In this document: piece after piece, positions 36,701 to 49,400 of the stretch
Layout of the letters: each line of letters opens with the position of its first letter
Numbering within the stretch: the stretch's first letter is position 1
NCBI GenBank assembly: GCA_034509425.1
Contig: JAVTVJ010000011.1
Span: 2,418,001 to 2,482,000 of the forward strand
DNA from: Eopsaltria australis
Lineage: Eukaryota > Chordata > Aves > Passeriformes > Petroicidae
Reading direction: 5' to 3'
Length of the DNA: 64,000 nucleotides
Made by a program: the position numbers and the translations under genes
Notes under the pieces: model-generated
What the model was told of the DNA's origin: nothing
What the model saw: the letters and a program-made list of their open reading frames with translations, nothing else
Database searches by the model: none

Positions 36701-39700
36701 TGTCTATATATCCTGTTACTTTTAGTTGTTACTAACACCTTTCTTAATTTATTGCGTCATTTTCAGCTGTGTAAGAGTTATTAAATAAATAGAACATATA
36801 GTTTTGTTTCGCTAACATTTACAGTATTCTAGAAACTTTCATAAAAATAAGAAAAAGCAAATGTGAAATAACTGGACCATTGACCATATTAGATCATATT
36901 ATAAATACAGGTCTGATAAAATGTATTATTACATTAGATTTAATTGATTTTTTAGATTAAAAAATGTTAATCTTTTCCTCAGATAATTCTTTATCTAAGA
37001 TGACTAGAAATATTGTCAATTAACTGTGTAAGCATAAGCATGGAACATAGTTATAAACAAATTGGAATTATCATAAAAAGGGAAAGTGACACTAACTGCA
37101 GTGGGAAATTAAAAAATTTAATATATTAATGTATATACCTTGCTAAGCTTGGAAATTTTAGGTTTTTTTTGTTTATTTTATTTAAGTTTTTTAGTTAAAA
37201 TAACATTTAACCTGATTATTTTTAAAAGCTTTTAATTTAAAATTTTACCTGATTATTTATTCATGCCCACTGTGTTAGATCAAGATAATAGTAACTCAAG
37301 GTTAATTCAAATCAAATTAGATGACCTGAGTTGAGTCTCAAAGGAACAATGCAAAAAATACTTGATCTATTTGAAATATCAGTGGGATTATCAAGTAAAT
37401 CATATACATACATACATATATTTGCATATATCTATATCTATATTTAATAACATTTTAAATAATCTTTAGAAACTATTTCCACCACTTCATGATATGGGAA
37501 TTTCCAAAAGCAAGACAAATTTTTATTAGATGTCTATATCATCACTGAGATTCTCTATCACTCATCTATAGAAGGACATACAGAACATTTTACAAGACAA
37601 ATAGGCCAGAAGGTGTTTATATTTAGCAACATTCACACACACATATATAAAATTTTTTAATTCTTTCTGTTCTTTCTCCCATTTTCCTCCATCCAGTAAT
37701 TAAATATACCAGAGTTTCACACTGACTGACGATGTGTTGGACTAACCATTACATGCCTTGCAGCAGCACTTGCTCACACTGCAGCCTGACTCATTTATGA
37801 GGTTACTTACGTAAGTCTTCAGTAAAAATAGTATGTGTGGTGAGTTAAAATGTACTGTCAAGCACAAAAATGGAGAAGAAAGGATGTTCTGAACTGTCAC
37901 TTACCATTCCTTACATGCAAAAATCCTTTATTACATTATCAGAGTAATTTAATTGCTGCGGATGTTGATACCTGTAATCACATAAACTGTAGATCAGTGT
38001 GAATTTTCACTTTTGCTTCAGATTTCAAAAACCAAGTGGCTGAGATAGACAAGCACATTTTTCAAATTAAAGCATGAGCAGATGCGTGTTACAAATAGAG
38101 GGTAATGCTAAGACCTGAAATCACCTGATAAAAAGAAGTCAGCCCTAGGCTTACTCTTGGCACCAGGTATGCACCAGCTCAGGGCTTCTGTCAGAAAGAT
38201 CCCTCACAGGATTCTCTGCTGTGTGTCTGTTACGTACATCACTGAAATAATTTCATTACACTCCACTGCATTAAGTAAAAGGAGAGTATCAGTAGTTACT
38301 GATCATTCACAACTCTTCAACATACACTTTGTCTTACAATAAAATGCACCTGGTTTATCTGGTTTGTGGAATTTTTTTAAACTTCGTCTTTCACTGGATA
38401 ATATTGTGATATCACTAATAAATATAGTCTTGGATACATTGCTTTTACCTAACCAAATATTTAACAGTAGCTAATTAACTTTCAACTATTCATATGAAAG
38501 TTAGATCAATATCTAGTTCTCCCCTTAGTTGTTCGGTAGTATTTTCTTTCTGATGAAGTCTCTACAAAAGTAAAACATAAATTACTGGAAATTTTATCTT
38601 TTTAACATTTTTTTATTAATTTCAGTTCACTGGTTTTAAAGTAATAGGTCTGGATTTGGTTTGTTCAACTAGAAAGAAATCTTAAAAAAGACAAGGTCAT
38701 GTATTCAGGTACAATAATTATGTTTTTTTCAAGGACTATAATTCATTTAAAAAGTATTAAAATTATTTTTAAATCTAAACTGACATAAAAATAAATATTA
38801 TATTTCAATTTATTTCAGTGGCCTTTGTATGCTTTGTATTCCTTTTATTTCCACAAAAAAGACTTCTGTTTTTTGTTGGCTTTTTTTCACTTCTCCCAAT
38901 TCAGATAAGGAGAAGTGTATGAAAAGCCAGGTAAAAGTTTTGATGACTATAATAGTTAGCCCAGGACAACTATAACAAATAAGTAATTTGCCACCAGTAC
39001 CACACAGTCTCTGCTATTTGTATTCCTATGCATATCTGGCACAAGTTACTCCCCAGCATTTTTTCTCTTTCAAAAGGAAACATTGCTCAACCCTAATCTA
39101 ACTGGCATTGTCATTGTTGAATGCTGGGTTTTTTTTCCCTACAGAACTGCTATTTTTGGTAGACTTCACAAACTTTCTGTCAATGGAGCCTTCTAATGGA
39201 AGTGTTTTGTAAAATCTGGAACATCATTTGAGCTTGAATTTCCCTTAACTAAAACCAAACAGTCTTAGGTAGCTGCTTGGAAGAAACATTTGGAAAAAAT
39301 TAATATGAAGAAGCACTGGTGATTATAAACATCTGTCCTTCAGCACCATTTTAGGCCCACAGACCATTTTGAAATCACTCTGACTCATTTATTTCAAGTG
39401 ATTAATACATCAGCATTTAAGAAAAATATCTATGGGATTTAGTGTATGGAATATTTACTGTAAAGAGAGTAATAGACCTGCTACTGTATAAAGGATAAGT
39501 TTGTCTTTTGCCTTCCTCCACTGGAGATAAGTTTTTTGTAGTGTAATTTTATGAGAACAACTTACTGACAAATCTGTGTTAATATTTTACACAAAAATAT
39601 ATATCTCTGTGTCTCGTGAACACCATTGAGCATCAAAAAGACACCTCTATGTCCTTTAATTTTTTCTCTTTTCTTTTTAGTTCTGGAACATGGAGCAGCA

Positions 39701-40567
39701 GCATTGTTCTGTATAAATAACATAAATTACATAGCCATGCTCTTTTGGGAAAATAAACCATTTCTCATCTGCTGAATAAAATACCTTTTTCACTTTCAAA
39801 GCTATGCAGAACCGTCATATTTTATACATTAGAGAATGTTTATACAAGCATGCTTTAAAAAAATTCTGGATGAACAGACTTTATCGGGTGTCAAAAAGCA
39901 TCTGTTGATAAATGGCTTTGTATGTGTTCTGAGTTAACATTAATCAAAAAAGGAAAGTATTCCTTCCTAATCCAACCTTCTAGAATAACCATATATTTAA
40001 GCAGAATATAAATTAACCAGAATACCTTTGTAAGGCAGATATTCCAAGGTTTTATTGTGGAAATAAGACTGGAACAAGTAGTATTATAACTACAAAAATG
40101 ACAAATATTTAACTTATTCTTAAAAGCTAACATATTGTTTAAATTCAGGTATTATATTTATTGGATTAATGTTAATTTTATGTTGCAAATGGAATCTTTT
40201 CTCTCTGCCAAAATGAAACAACTGTGTAATACATTAGGTATTATTGTTCATAAATAATAATAGCAGGGTCTTGCTCTCTCTTACAGTTATGTGCAGCTCT
40301 GTTATGCACCTCTTAAAAGCAGTATTTGTTAAGCAATAGAAGCATTATTTGGTCAAAAAACAGAGCAAAGAGGAAAACAACAAAACAACTCTAATGAATA
40401 ATGCGACATTAATGACTGGATGATGTGTACTTCTATGCTAATGAGTTTGTAAATTCCTTAAACATAGCATTTTGAGATGTATAAAAGTCATGGAAAATGA
40501 GTCTAAAAAACTTTCCAAACACTTCAGGAATTCATCTGTGGAAATTCCCTCCTGAAGAGAGGGTCAC
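33713..40567. other. Long unique AT-rich stretch without genes
   Basis: No gene or transposon is recognisable in nearly 7 kb. Open frames do not exceed 80 codons. A TA/CA-type microsatellite lies at 37400-37446 and a short G-rich run (ggggggg then gagggg) near 35470. The stretch is very AT-rich, especially 36700-38800. Confidence 0.55.
37400..37446. repeat. Compound ATAC / ATATCT microsatellite
   Basis: Imperfect catacatacata units followed by atatctatatctatat. It is a simple repeat with possible length variation. Confidence 0.8.
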
Positions 40568-41015
40568 TATATCTAAACTTTTCCTGACAGGTGTTTATCT
40601 AACCTGTTCTTAAAAGCATCTAAAGACACAGATTTCACATCCTGCTAGAGCAATCAGTTATCTTGCTTAAATAGCCTCAAGCCTGGAAAGTTTTTCTGAA
40701 TGTCTAAGTTAGATCTCTTCAATGCAATTTAACCTATTTCTTTTTTCCTCTCCCCTTGGAGACATTTATTCTTTTCTGCCATAATCTTCCATAGATTTGA
40801 AGGCTGTTATTTTGTCTCCATTTAGTTTTCAGTCCTGGAGATGAAATTAGCTGAATTCCTCACTTTCCCCACAAGCAGTAGTTTTCTAAATTTCTGGCCA
40901 TGGTAACTGTCTTCCAGACTCTGTCATGCAGGCTCAAATCTTTTTTAAATGTGAGGTCCAAAACTGGGCAAAAAACTTAGTTGAAATCTCAGTCATGCTG
41001 GACAGACAGGAAAGA
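40568..41015 (-). mobile_element. Ancient amniote-type CR1 LINE fragment
   Basis: The sequence from atctaaacttttcctgacag at 40570 through gtgtttatctaacctgttct (40591) follows an old CR1 subfamily that I know from turtles, crocodilians and birds. Further matches are the cctgctagagcaatcagtta, gtttttctgaatgtctaagt, gaaggctgttattttgtctc and aggtccaaaactgggcaaaa blocks. It is in reverse orientation and lacks both ends. Divergence is clearly higher than in the other CR1 copies: many substitutions and small indels, with no readable frame. The insertion probably predates the radiation of modern birds. Subfamily assignment is from memory. Confidence 0.8.
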
Positions 41016-43880
41016 TTTGCTGAAACATCTGATTTATGCTAGTCTTTGCACTCTCTTTTATGGTCTTCCAAGAGCAGGACAGGTAAAACTCATGTATTGG
41101 GACTGGAAATCAGTGACCTAGGACCTGTGTAACCAGGAGATGGACCCTAAGGACAAGATCATCAGTCTTTAGAAATTAGATGCCTTGCTATTAGGACTAC
41201 CTCTGAAGGCTCAGGAACAAACAGCCAGTCTGAAGGTAGAACCTCTGTAACTGAGGTCAGCAACAGCCTATGACAAAGGGCTGAAATATTTCCTGTTCAA
41301 ATCTAAAGGTCTGCTTTTGGTCTGAGAACTTAATCCTGGCTCATTATATTCCCACTTGACCCTGGGAAATGTCTCACCTTTAGGAGAGCAGGGGATCTCC
41401 TTTAGGATGCTGTGTGTGATCAGCACAAATTGGGTGTAAGGATGGCAGTGACTCTGCTGCATCTGGTCAGCCAGCTGCCAGGACTTGTCTCTGCCTTTTG
41501 TTAGTCTAATTTCCTTGTCAATGGATTCAGCACAATTCCTTCATATGCACACTTAGTGGCTGCTCCCCAGATTTCATCTCAGTACGGAGTGTAAAATATA
41601 TACGAGCATTGTGGCAGTTTAGTCATTTATCTGCTTCTTAAACAATTAACAGATAGTTAATCTGGTTTGTATATACAAACACTTTTTCATTCTGAAATAG
41701 AGATTATTATTTCTCTGTGAGAAGTGCATGTGCCCTGTTTGCCTTTAGTAAAATAATAAAATCCAAAGTCTGTTTGTAAAATAGGATTAAATCAATTTTC
41801 TACTTCACAGGAACATAGAGACTTTGTGAACCAAATTCCTTCCTGGTGAACTCCAATATGGTATATTACTGGTCTCTTGGCTTAAGCAGAATTTTTCTTC
41901 TTTCTTCTCTCTTTTTTTTTTTTCTTTTCTTTTTTCTTGACCTGAGATTCTTTGAGATGGTGCTGATTTTATTATATTTTATTCTATGTTTCTAATGCAG
42001 AATCCTAACCAAGTTATCTGTTTCTTTCCCCTCACAGGACCTCATCTGATCTTTAATCTCCTTCAGAAGTAGCTCTTGTTGCCTCAAAACAAACAGATCT
42101 GACATTTTGCAAACACATTGTCCTAATCCACTAGTTCCCTAACTAATATCAGCTGTTAAGCAGAGTTGATTAGCAGCTCTGTGTGGAGCCTCTGCCTGTT
42201 TGCAGAGTGGTCAGCTCCTGTCTACACTAGTGAATAGCAGAAATGGACTTAAAATAAACAGTTTTGCCACACTGAAGATAGGGGAAACATGTTTAGATCA
42301 ATTTAACTTTCAAGCAATTTTTTGAAGGATTTTGCAATGTCAAACTGTTTATTTTCAGTGACAAATTACAACAAAAAGCAAAGGGAAAAATAATTTCTAA
42401 ACTTAGTCTTAATCTAGTGGCACAGAAAAGGAACTTTGGGAAGGTCTGACAATTCTGACATCCCTGGAAAATGCTTAAATCTTATGATGGCGTCATAACA
42501 GAGAAGGAAATTATATGAGCTCAGCTTAATGATATAACACAAGATCATTATTGAAAGCCTATCAAATACTCATAGAGTCTTCTTCATTAGGTTAAGCTAT
42601 ATCATATATTTTTAGACCAATTTAAATGAAGATTGATGTGTGCTTTTTGATTTATTTCTACCAGTTCAACCCCCCTCCTTTTCATTCAATTCGGAAATGA
42701 TAGCTCACATATATATTCACAGGTGTGCGTGCATGTGTGTGCTCATGTGTATACCCACTGCTTTTTGACAACAGAATAATTTAAGGCAAATTATGCAAAT
42801 GAAAAAAAAAGTACATCTGACACCATAGGCTCAAGAAAAACAACATCAGTCTGGGAACTAGGAAATATAAATTATTTACAATTCCAGCACCACACTGTGA
42901 TAGGTTGCTTCATTTTAGAGTAATTTACAGCATTTAATGTTGTAAATAGGTTATCTTATGGTGATGTACTATACCATGAAGTGCAGTAAAAATAAATGCA
43001 GGCAATATTTGATTTATATAAAACTTTGAATTCAGAGATTCATGTAGAATGGGAAGTCAAGCATGAAAATAGTTCTTTGGGCTTGGGAAAAAAGTTCTTT
43101 ACAGAAATAATACTTTGCACACACTTCATTGGCTTACAGTAGTACTTCATATCTTATAGCACCACCAAGTTTTCTTTACGGCATTTCTTCTTTGGAAGTT
43201 GCACAAACTGAATCCAGTGAATTATAGTAAATATAATAACCCCTTGTTCTTGTAGTAGCTTCTGAGACATGAAACCTTTCTGCTACTGAATGTTTTTTTG
43301 GGTTTCCTGGCATTTTCCAGGACGATAGTAAACAGGCATTTTCAAGTTTTTCTGGAAAAATTCACTAAACCAGTTACAAGGTAGAAATATCAAAGTCTCA
43401 GTGTATTGAGTGGATAAACAGTAATTTGCAAACCATCATGAAAGACTGCATAGTGCATAGTAATCGTCTATGGTCTAGAAAGCAGTAATTGTGTCCAATT
43501 TGTTGGTGGAAAGTGATCTTCAGTCATGCAATATCATTTGTGGTACTACTTTGATCTTATTCTAAAGGAACTTAATTATTAAACTTTATCACAGGATATT
43601 TTATGACATCTTGTTTCTTTTAACAATATTGTATTTTCAAAAAGTTTTAAGAAATACTTATTTATTCCTGAAAAATGTACCTATCTTTAAATACTTAAAG
43701 ATATAGACCACACACATTTGTATTTCTTCACGTTTCTTTCTATTGCATTCTGAATTTAAAAATACTTCTAATAATAAAACAAATCCTGCTGTTTTCATTC
43801 TCTAGAAGCAACAGTTCAATGTCAAAATTTGCAGCAGGATATTTGGTAATTCCATCAAAGTGCTTTGCATATCACTCAGC
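41016..43880. other. Unique stretch, G+C-richer at left
   Basis: The segment 41016-41570 is noticeably less AT-rich than its surroundings. It has a 64-codon minus-strand frame (41268-41462) without recognisable features, and it may be an unrecognised old repeat. Short CT-rich and T-rich tracts lie near 41890-41940. The rest is AT-rich with no gene or known repeat. Confidence 0.5.
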
Positions 43881-44920
43881 TGTTTTGGGTTTGCAATACT
43901 AGGTTTTGGTTGCAGGGGCTACAGGGGTGGCTTCTGTGAGAAGCTGTCAGAATTTTCCTTCGTGTCTGGCAGAGCCAATGCATGGCATCTCCAGGATGGT
44001 CCCACTGCTGGCCAAGGCCGAGCCAATCAGGAATGACAGTAATGTCCCTGTCATAACATATTTGAGAAGGGGAAATGTTACTGATAAAACGTAATTGCTC
44101 TCAGAGAAGAGAGAAGTGAGAATATGTGGGAGGAACAGCTCTGCAGGCAAAAAGGACAGTGGAGAACGAGGGAGAGGAGGTACTCCAGGTGCCAGAGCTG
44201 AGCCTGTGGTTCAGACCATGGCCACTACAGCCCATGGAGGTCAGTGGGAGTGCAGAGATTCACCTGCAGCCCATGGAGGAGTCCACACAGAGAAGGCTGT
44301 GAACCCATTGAAGGCCCATGCTGAAGCAGACTTCTGTCTCCGGAGAGAAGAGCCCACACTGGAGCAGGCTTCCTCATGACCCTGAGAGATACCATGCTGG
44401 AACAGGCTGTGCCGGAAGGACTGCACCCTGTGGAAAGGGACCCATGTTGGAGAAGTTTGTGAAGAACTCTTGCCATGGGGTATTCTAATACTGGAGAAGA
44501 TCACAGAGAACTGTCTCCCATGGTTGAAACCCCACACTGGACCAGGGGAAGGACTCCTCTCCCTGAGCAGTGGCAGGAAAAACATGTAATGAACTGACCA
44601 TAACCCCCATTCCCCATCTTCCTGCTTTGCTGCTGGGGAGGAGGTAGAGCCTGGGAAGGAGGGAGGCATGGGGGGAAGGTGTTTTTAATATTTGTTTTTC
44701 TCTCATTATCCTGTTCTGATTTTGTTAGTAATAGATTCAATTAACATCCCCAAGCTGAGCCTGTTTTGCCTGTGATGGTGATCGGTGGGTGATCTCACCC
44801 TCTCCTTATGTCAACCCATGAATCCTTTGTTATATTTTCTCCCCCTTGTCTTGTTGTGAAGGGGTGTGATAGAGTGGCTTTGGGAGACATCTGTCATCCA
44901 GCTAGGGTCAACCCATTGCA
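43881..44920 (+). mobile_element. Avian endogenous retrovirus solo LTR, near complete
   Basis: A 1.04-kb island of higher G+C. It begins tgttttgggtttgcaatact at 43881 and ends in cagggtcaa-like agggtcaacccattgca at 44920, so it has TG...CA termini. Internal landmarks of this widespread avian LTR class are present: ccactgctggccaaggccga near 44006, aacatatttgagaagg (TATA-like, near 44056), and repeated phrases such as cacactggagcagg near 44353. Also seen are ccccattccccatcttcctg near 44606 and a purine-rich gggaaggagggaggcatggg block near 44653. No gag, pol or env adjoins either end, so it is a solo LTR. Flanking bases show no clear target-site duplication, which may have decayed. Frames of 61-142 codons here are incidental. 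ERVL-like affinity is suspected, not shown. Confidence 0.82.
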
Positions 44921-46239
44921 CCAGAAAAGAAAGGAGTTTACATCTTTGCCAGCGAGAAATCTTTCACTTGGTGAAATTAATTGGAAAATTTGAGCAGATA
45001 GGTACTAGTCAATATGAGTAAGGTCCTCACAAGTCAGGCTAAAATAATTAGAAACAGTAGTTACTACATACTTATTTGTATCCATCACTTCTTATATCTA
45101 GAATGCAGTACAACAGCAATATTTCTAATTTATTTTTTTCAATTCATCTACCAATTTTATTTTGAAAAATATTTTATATTTGAGTTGCATTTTTTTTCCT
45201 GTTAGTAGTTTCATCTCACTTATTCACTGTGTATGACTTTTTTGTGTTTTGATAATCACGGTATTAAACTCTTTATACTGTAAGGATGTCCAAGAACCAT
45301 GGCACAGGTAAGTGTGAAACAAAGTCTTCATTATCCTTTGGAGCAAATCTGTAGAGTTTAGAAAATTACTTTTCAGTGAAAGATATATGTTGCATCTGGA
45401 AAAGTTACGAGATCAACTTATTAATGAAACTGATGGGTAGAGTTCTCTCTAACATGCTCCAGATAGGGTCATCTTAAGGATTCTCAGCCATGTACCAAAT
45501 TAATTTTGTCACACTCTGAGCCTGGCTCAGAGGGAAGGGTTTGGGGAAAATAAAGTGGAAATATGATGGTTTGCTTCATCTGTTGTCCTCAAGAAGAAAC
45601 ATAGCTGTTCGGCCTCTGTGGCCCAAGACAATTATCTTCCCTTAACACTACAAATACCAGGATGAAAACCCAATGCCTCACTCACTGAAGTGAAGATAAT
45701 GTTGCATATTGCATGATTAACTTACTATATTTTCAATATCTGCACTGTTTTTATTAGGAAAACAACTCCTGTATTTCTAGGTTTTGAATTCAATTTTCTA
45801 GGTTAATTTTTTTCTACATGTTGTGGATGGGCCACAAAATCAAAGGATTTGGGAAATTGCTTTTATTATTATATATTTTCATAAAACTGACCAGGATGAT
45901 TCACTTTAGCGATATTATTGGGTCTGTTGGCTACTATAAAGTGAAGTAGGAATGAACAAATTCAAATTGATCTCTTACTAATTAACATCTTTCTATAAAA
46001 TCATAGCAAGCTGTAAGACCGTGAATATGGAAAATTGGTCTGGGAAAATACAGACTGTGTTAGAAATGGCAACATTCTAATAGATACTAAAACGAATTAT
46101 GTTGGAATCTTCAAGGCAATTTATCTACCTTGTTGTGCATTTACGAAAAGCAATCTGACATGAATTCTGTCCGTTGTGGAAACCCTCATTTGAATAACAG
46201 GCCATAAAAAATGTTAGTGCCTGAAAGTAAATGATATAA
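44921..46239. other. Unique AT-rich non-coding stretch
   Basis: No gene or further repeat is recognisable. The 63-codon frame at 45014-45205 is Phe/Ile/Tyr-rich, as AT-rich DNA produces by chance. Confidence 0.55.
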
Positions 46240-46430
46240 AATCACAGAGTCATAGAATGTGAAGGTGTTGGAATGGACCTTAAAAATCATCTGACCCTAA
46301 TCCCCACCCTCCCCTGGACCAAGTTGCTCAAGGTCTTATCCAACCTGGCCTTGAACACTGCTCTTTAACACAACCTCCCTGGGCAACCTGTTCCAGTATC
46401 TCATCACCTTGTAGATACCTTCAGGACACT
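46240..46430 (-). mobile_element. CR1 LINE 3'-end fragment
   Basis: A reverse-orientation CR1 tail. The terminus is atcacagagtcatagaatg at 46243, followed by ggtgttggaatggaccttaa, a tggaccaagttgctcaaggt block, a tccaacctggccttgaacac block and ctgggcaacctgttccag. It stops shortly after ctcatcaccttgtag, so it is strongly 5'-truncated. Confidence 0.95.
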
Positions 46431-49400
46431 TCTGGATTTAACACAGACTTTGGGAAGGCCAAATTTCCCTTATTAATGACACCAAAGTCCTCAGCTAAGT
46501 TTAATCCTGACTGGAAAGACAAGTACACTTGTAAGAAAAGATTCAGCTGTTTTCTATTCATATGACATAGGTCTTTCTATTAGCACCTAGAAAACTTAAT
46601 GCTATCAGATTAGAAGATAAGTTTATTATTTGGCTTTCACAATAAAATCTGTTAAATTTCTTCAGTTTTCTCTTATAACGCTAGAATTTCTAATTGTAAC
46701 ACTACATTTGACCATCCAGAATTATATACTTTCAGAAAGCTCTACCATCACTAAAACCAAATTTAAAATCTCCCATTGTTAATTGCAACTATATCTTCAC
46801 GACAGAGTTTAAACAAACTCCTCTTTAAATATAAACACCATGACAGGAAGCAACTAAGAAACTTATAAATATCCAGCAATATTACATATTAGTGTAAGTT
46901 TACAACATCTAATATAACAGTTTGGCTTTTGGGCCACATGTGTTTAGAAGGAGAAAATATATATACTGTCAAATGAAAATTAAAAGACACAAATACAAAC
47001 TTTGTTCATTAAATCTGGAGAGTTTTCCTTTTTCACTTTCTGGTTGGCTGCTACCTCTGACTTCTCCCATCAGACTCTCAAAAGACAATTGAGCAATTAC
47101 CCTTGGTTTCTGAGGTTAATTACCAACAATACCCAGCTGACCATTAAAGGCCTAAGTAATCAGCGTTTGGGTAGACAGGAGACAGAAAATGTAAGAGTAA
47201 AACTAGAAACTGCTGGACAAGGCAAAAGTCCACACTTTAGATATTTTATGTGCATTCATCTAGCCATAGAATATGTACAATCCCATTAGTTATTAATTCA
47301 GACACAGTTAACCTTTATTTGTCTGTAGCATTCTGAGGGTGCTCCTAATAATTTCTTTTAGATGCTGTCCCTGGGGGAGGGAGAAAAAAGACATTCACAT
47401 TGATTGATATAGATTTTCATTGAAAAGAAATTAACCCTCTGCAAACCGTGACTTCAAAGAGTTATTGAAACTGAAAGTGAAATTTTCAATACCAAGCATT
47501 TGCAAAGGAAGAAGGAAAAAAAGAACTAGGGTGAAATAAAAATGACAGTAATTTTTATTACTTTAAAACATTTATCCATGACACATAATGTTAAAATTTG
47601 AATCCTGTGTTAATAAGCACTGAACCAAAAGCTTGCTGTTGTACTTCGTATAAAAAATTAAGTACCCACAATAGAAGGGGTTTGAACCCTGTGGTGTACA
47701 ATCTCTTACCCAAGGCTGCAGCTTTGTGATCACTTAGATCAAAGCACACATACGAAGTTAGTTGTAACCCAAATCAGTTTACCAATCAGCTCACCCTACA
47801 AACAGGTAGATCCTCCAAATAATGGAAGGAGTTGAGAGCTGAACAGTCAGTTGAGCCAGAAGCAAAGCTTAAGCCTTGAGCCCCAGCACAATTGCCCTGA
47901 CAAGACAAGGAAAAGTTCAATAAATAAAATTGATTGACAAAGATATCTTATTAGGTACGCAAGAGCATTTCAGAATCTAAATTGCGCTGATATATCTTGA
48001 GCCCATTTCAGAGTACAAGTAAGAAAGGGACATTTTCTGCCACCTTCTTTCTGCAACCTATATCTTGCTTTCCCAGTAAATTAAGTTCCAGATGTGCTTC
48101 AGAAGAGAGGTAAAACTAGATAGATTCGAAAGAGAGGTCCAAGGCCTTTCTGTCTAATGCCTGATACAGAAGCTTGTAAGACTGGAATGTAGGTCACACC
48201 ACGGACCATGAGTTTTGCATCTCACTATAAATGAAGCTGAAATTTATCACAGAAAATGCTGTATTCTAGCATGAAGAACATTCCAGGTGAGATGGGAAAC
48301 TTCAGAAGAGATTATACGCTTTGGTTTGTCATTCTTGAGAAGAATTATATCCGCTACATTCCCGAAAAGAGAGTGGTCCTCATGGTGTCTTATTTGGTTT
48401 GGATTAGTTCTTGCCATTCACCAATTCCAAAATCCTTTCCCTGACAAATTGACAAAAATTCAGATTTAATATATTTTTGTGATTTACTATTAGAAATAGT
48501 TCACTCCTAATAGTTGCTTGAATTAATCCTTTGCTTACAGAAAAAATATATGCAATCTAAAAATGGTTGTATTTATGTGCTTTAGTATCTGTTTATATTC
48601 CCAAATAATGTATATGCCAAATTTGTTCCTCAGTCCTGTGTGAGTATTAATTCACCTCTAGCTCCCCTTTGGCATGAACCAACCAGCTCCTGCAAAGCAG
48701 AGTCTTTAAGTGATTCTCCAGATTTTTCTTCCAATGGAGTTTTACTGGAACGTTTAAGGAAAAAAAATGAATGGAACTTGTATATTTGCTATCCTGTGAC
48801 TTTTTCAACATTTTACCAGAAGAACCTGCATTCCCAAATACTTCAATAAGATCTTCATACTGATGTTTATGCAACCATCTGGTCTACACAGACTTAGTCT
48901 ACTATCAGACAATTTCAATTGTAAAAAACCACATATATCGATTATGAGGGTCATAGAAACATGTCGAGTGCTGAAAAAAATCTCAGTCCTCCACGTTATC
49001 TGTTGTAGAAAAAATTGATGCCCTCTGGAGACGTGTACTGTTCTGGACCATTTAGCATTTGTGCCTGCATGCAGCTGCAAAGTGCCAAAGAGTAAATTCT
49101 CAGTGTGGCCTAGTATTTCTTCATTAAGTAGTTCCATCACATTTTTTATACATGTTGTACCTTGGTTTATGTACCTGAGTAAAGAGAGCTTTCGTTACTT
49201 TCGTGAAGGATGACGCAGAGAACATTTCTTCTATTTTTGATTTATATTTTGGGTTTTGGTTTTGTTCTGTCATAACTGAAAAATTTATTTTTGTTTTTAT
49301 TTCTGTTTTTAGAGTACTAGTATTCCTATTTCTTATTCATCTTCTCATTTTTTATGTTATTTCTACACATTATTTGCTACACTTGATGTATCTTTATATT

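Noticed and set aside
44241..44669. 142-codon minus-strand frame and several companions around 44.2-44.7 kb
   Set aside because: They lie antisense within the solo LTR, whose higher G+C lowers stop frequency. No retroviral protein motif is present.
47675..47700. ggtttgaaccctg, similar to a tRNA B box
   Set aside because: No A box, anticodon stem or cloverleaf can be built upstream, so neither a tRNA nor a tRNA-derived SINE is supported.
48805..49140. 111-codon minus-strand frame with fairly balanced composition
   Set aside because: I could not link it to any family, it overlaps other frames, and no splice or promoter context supports it. A BLASTP hit would reopen the question.
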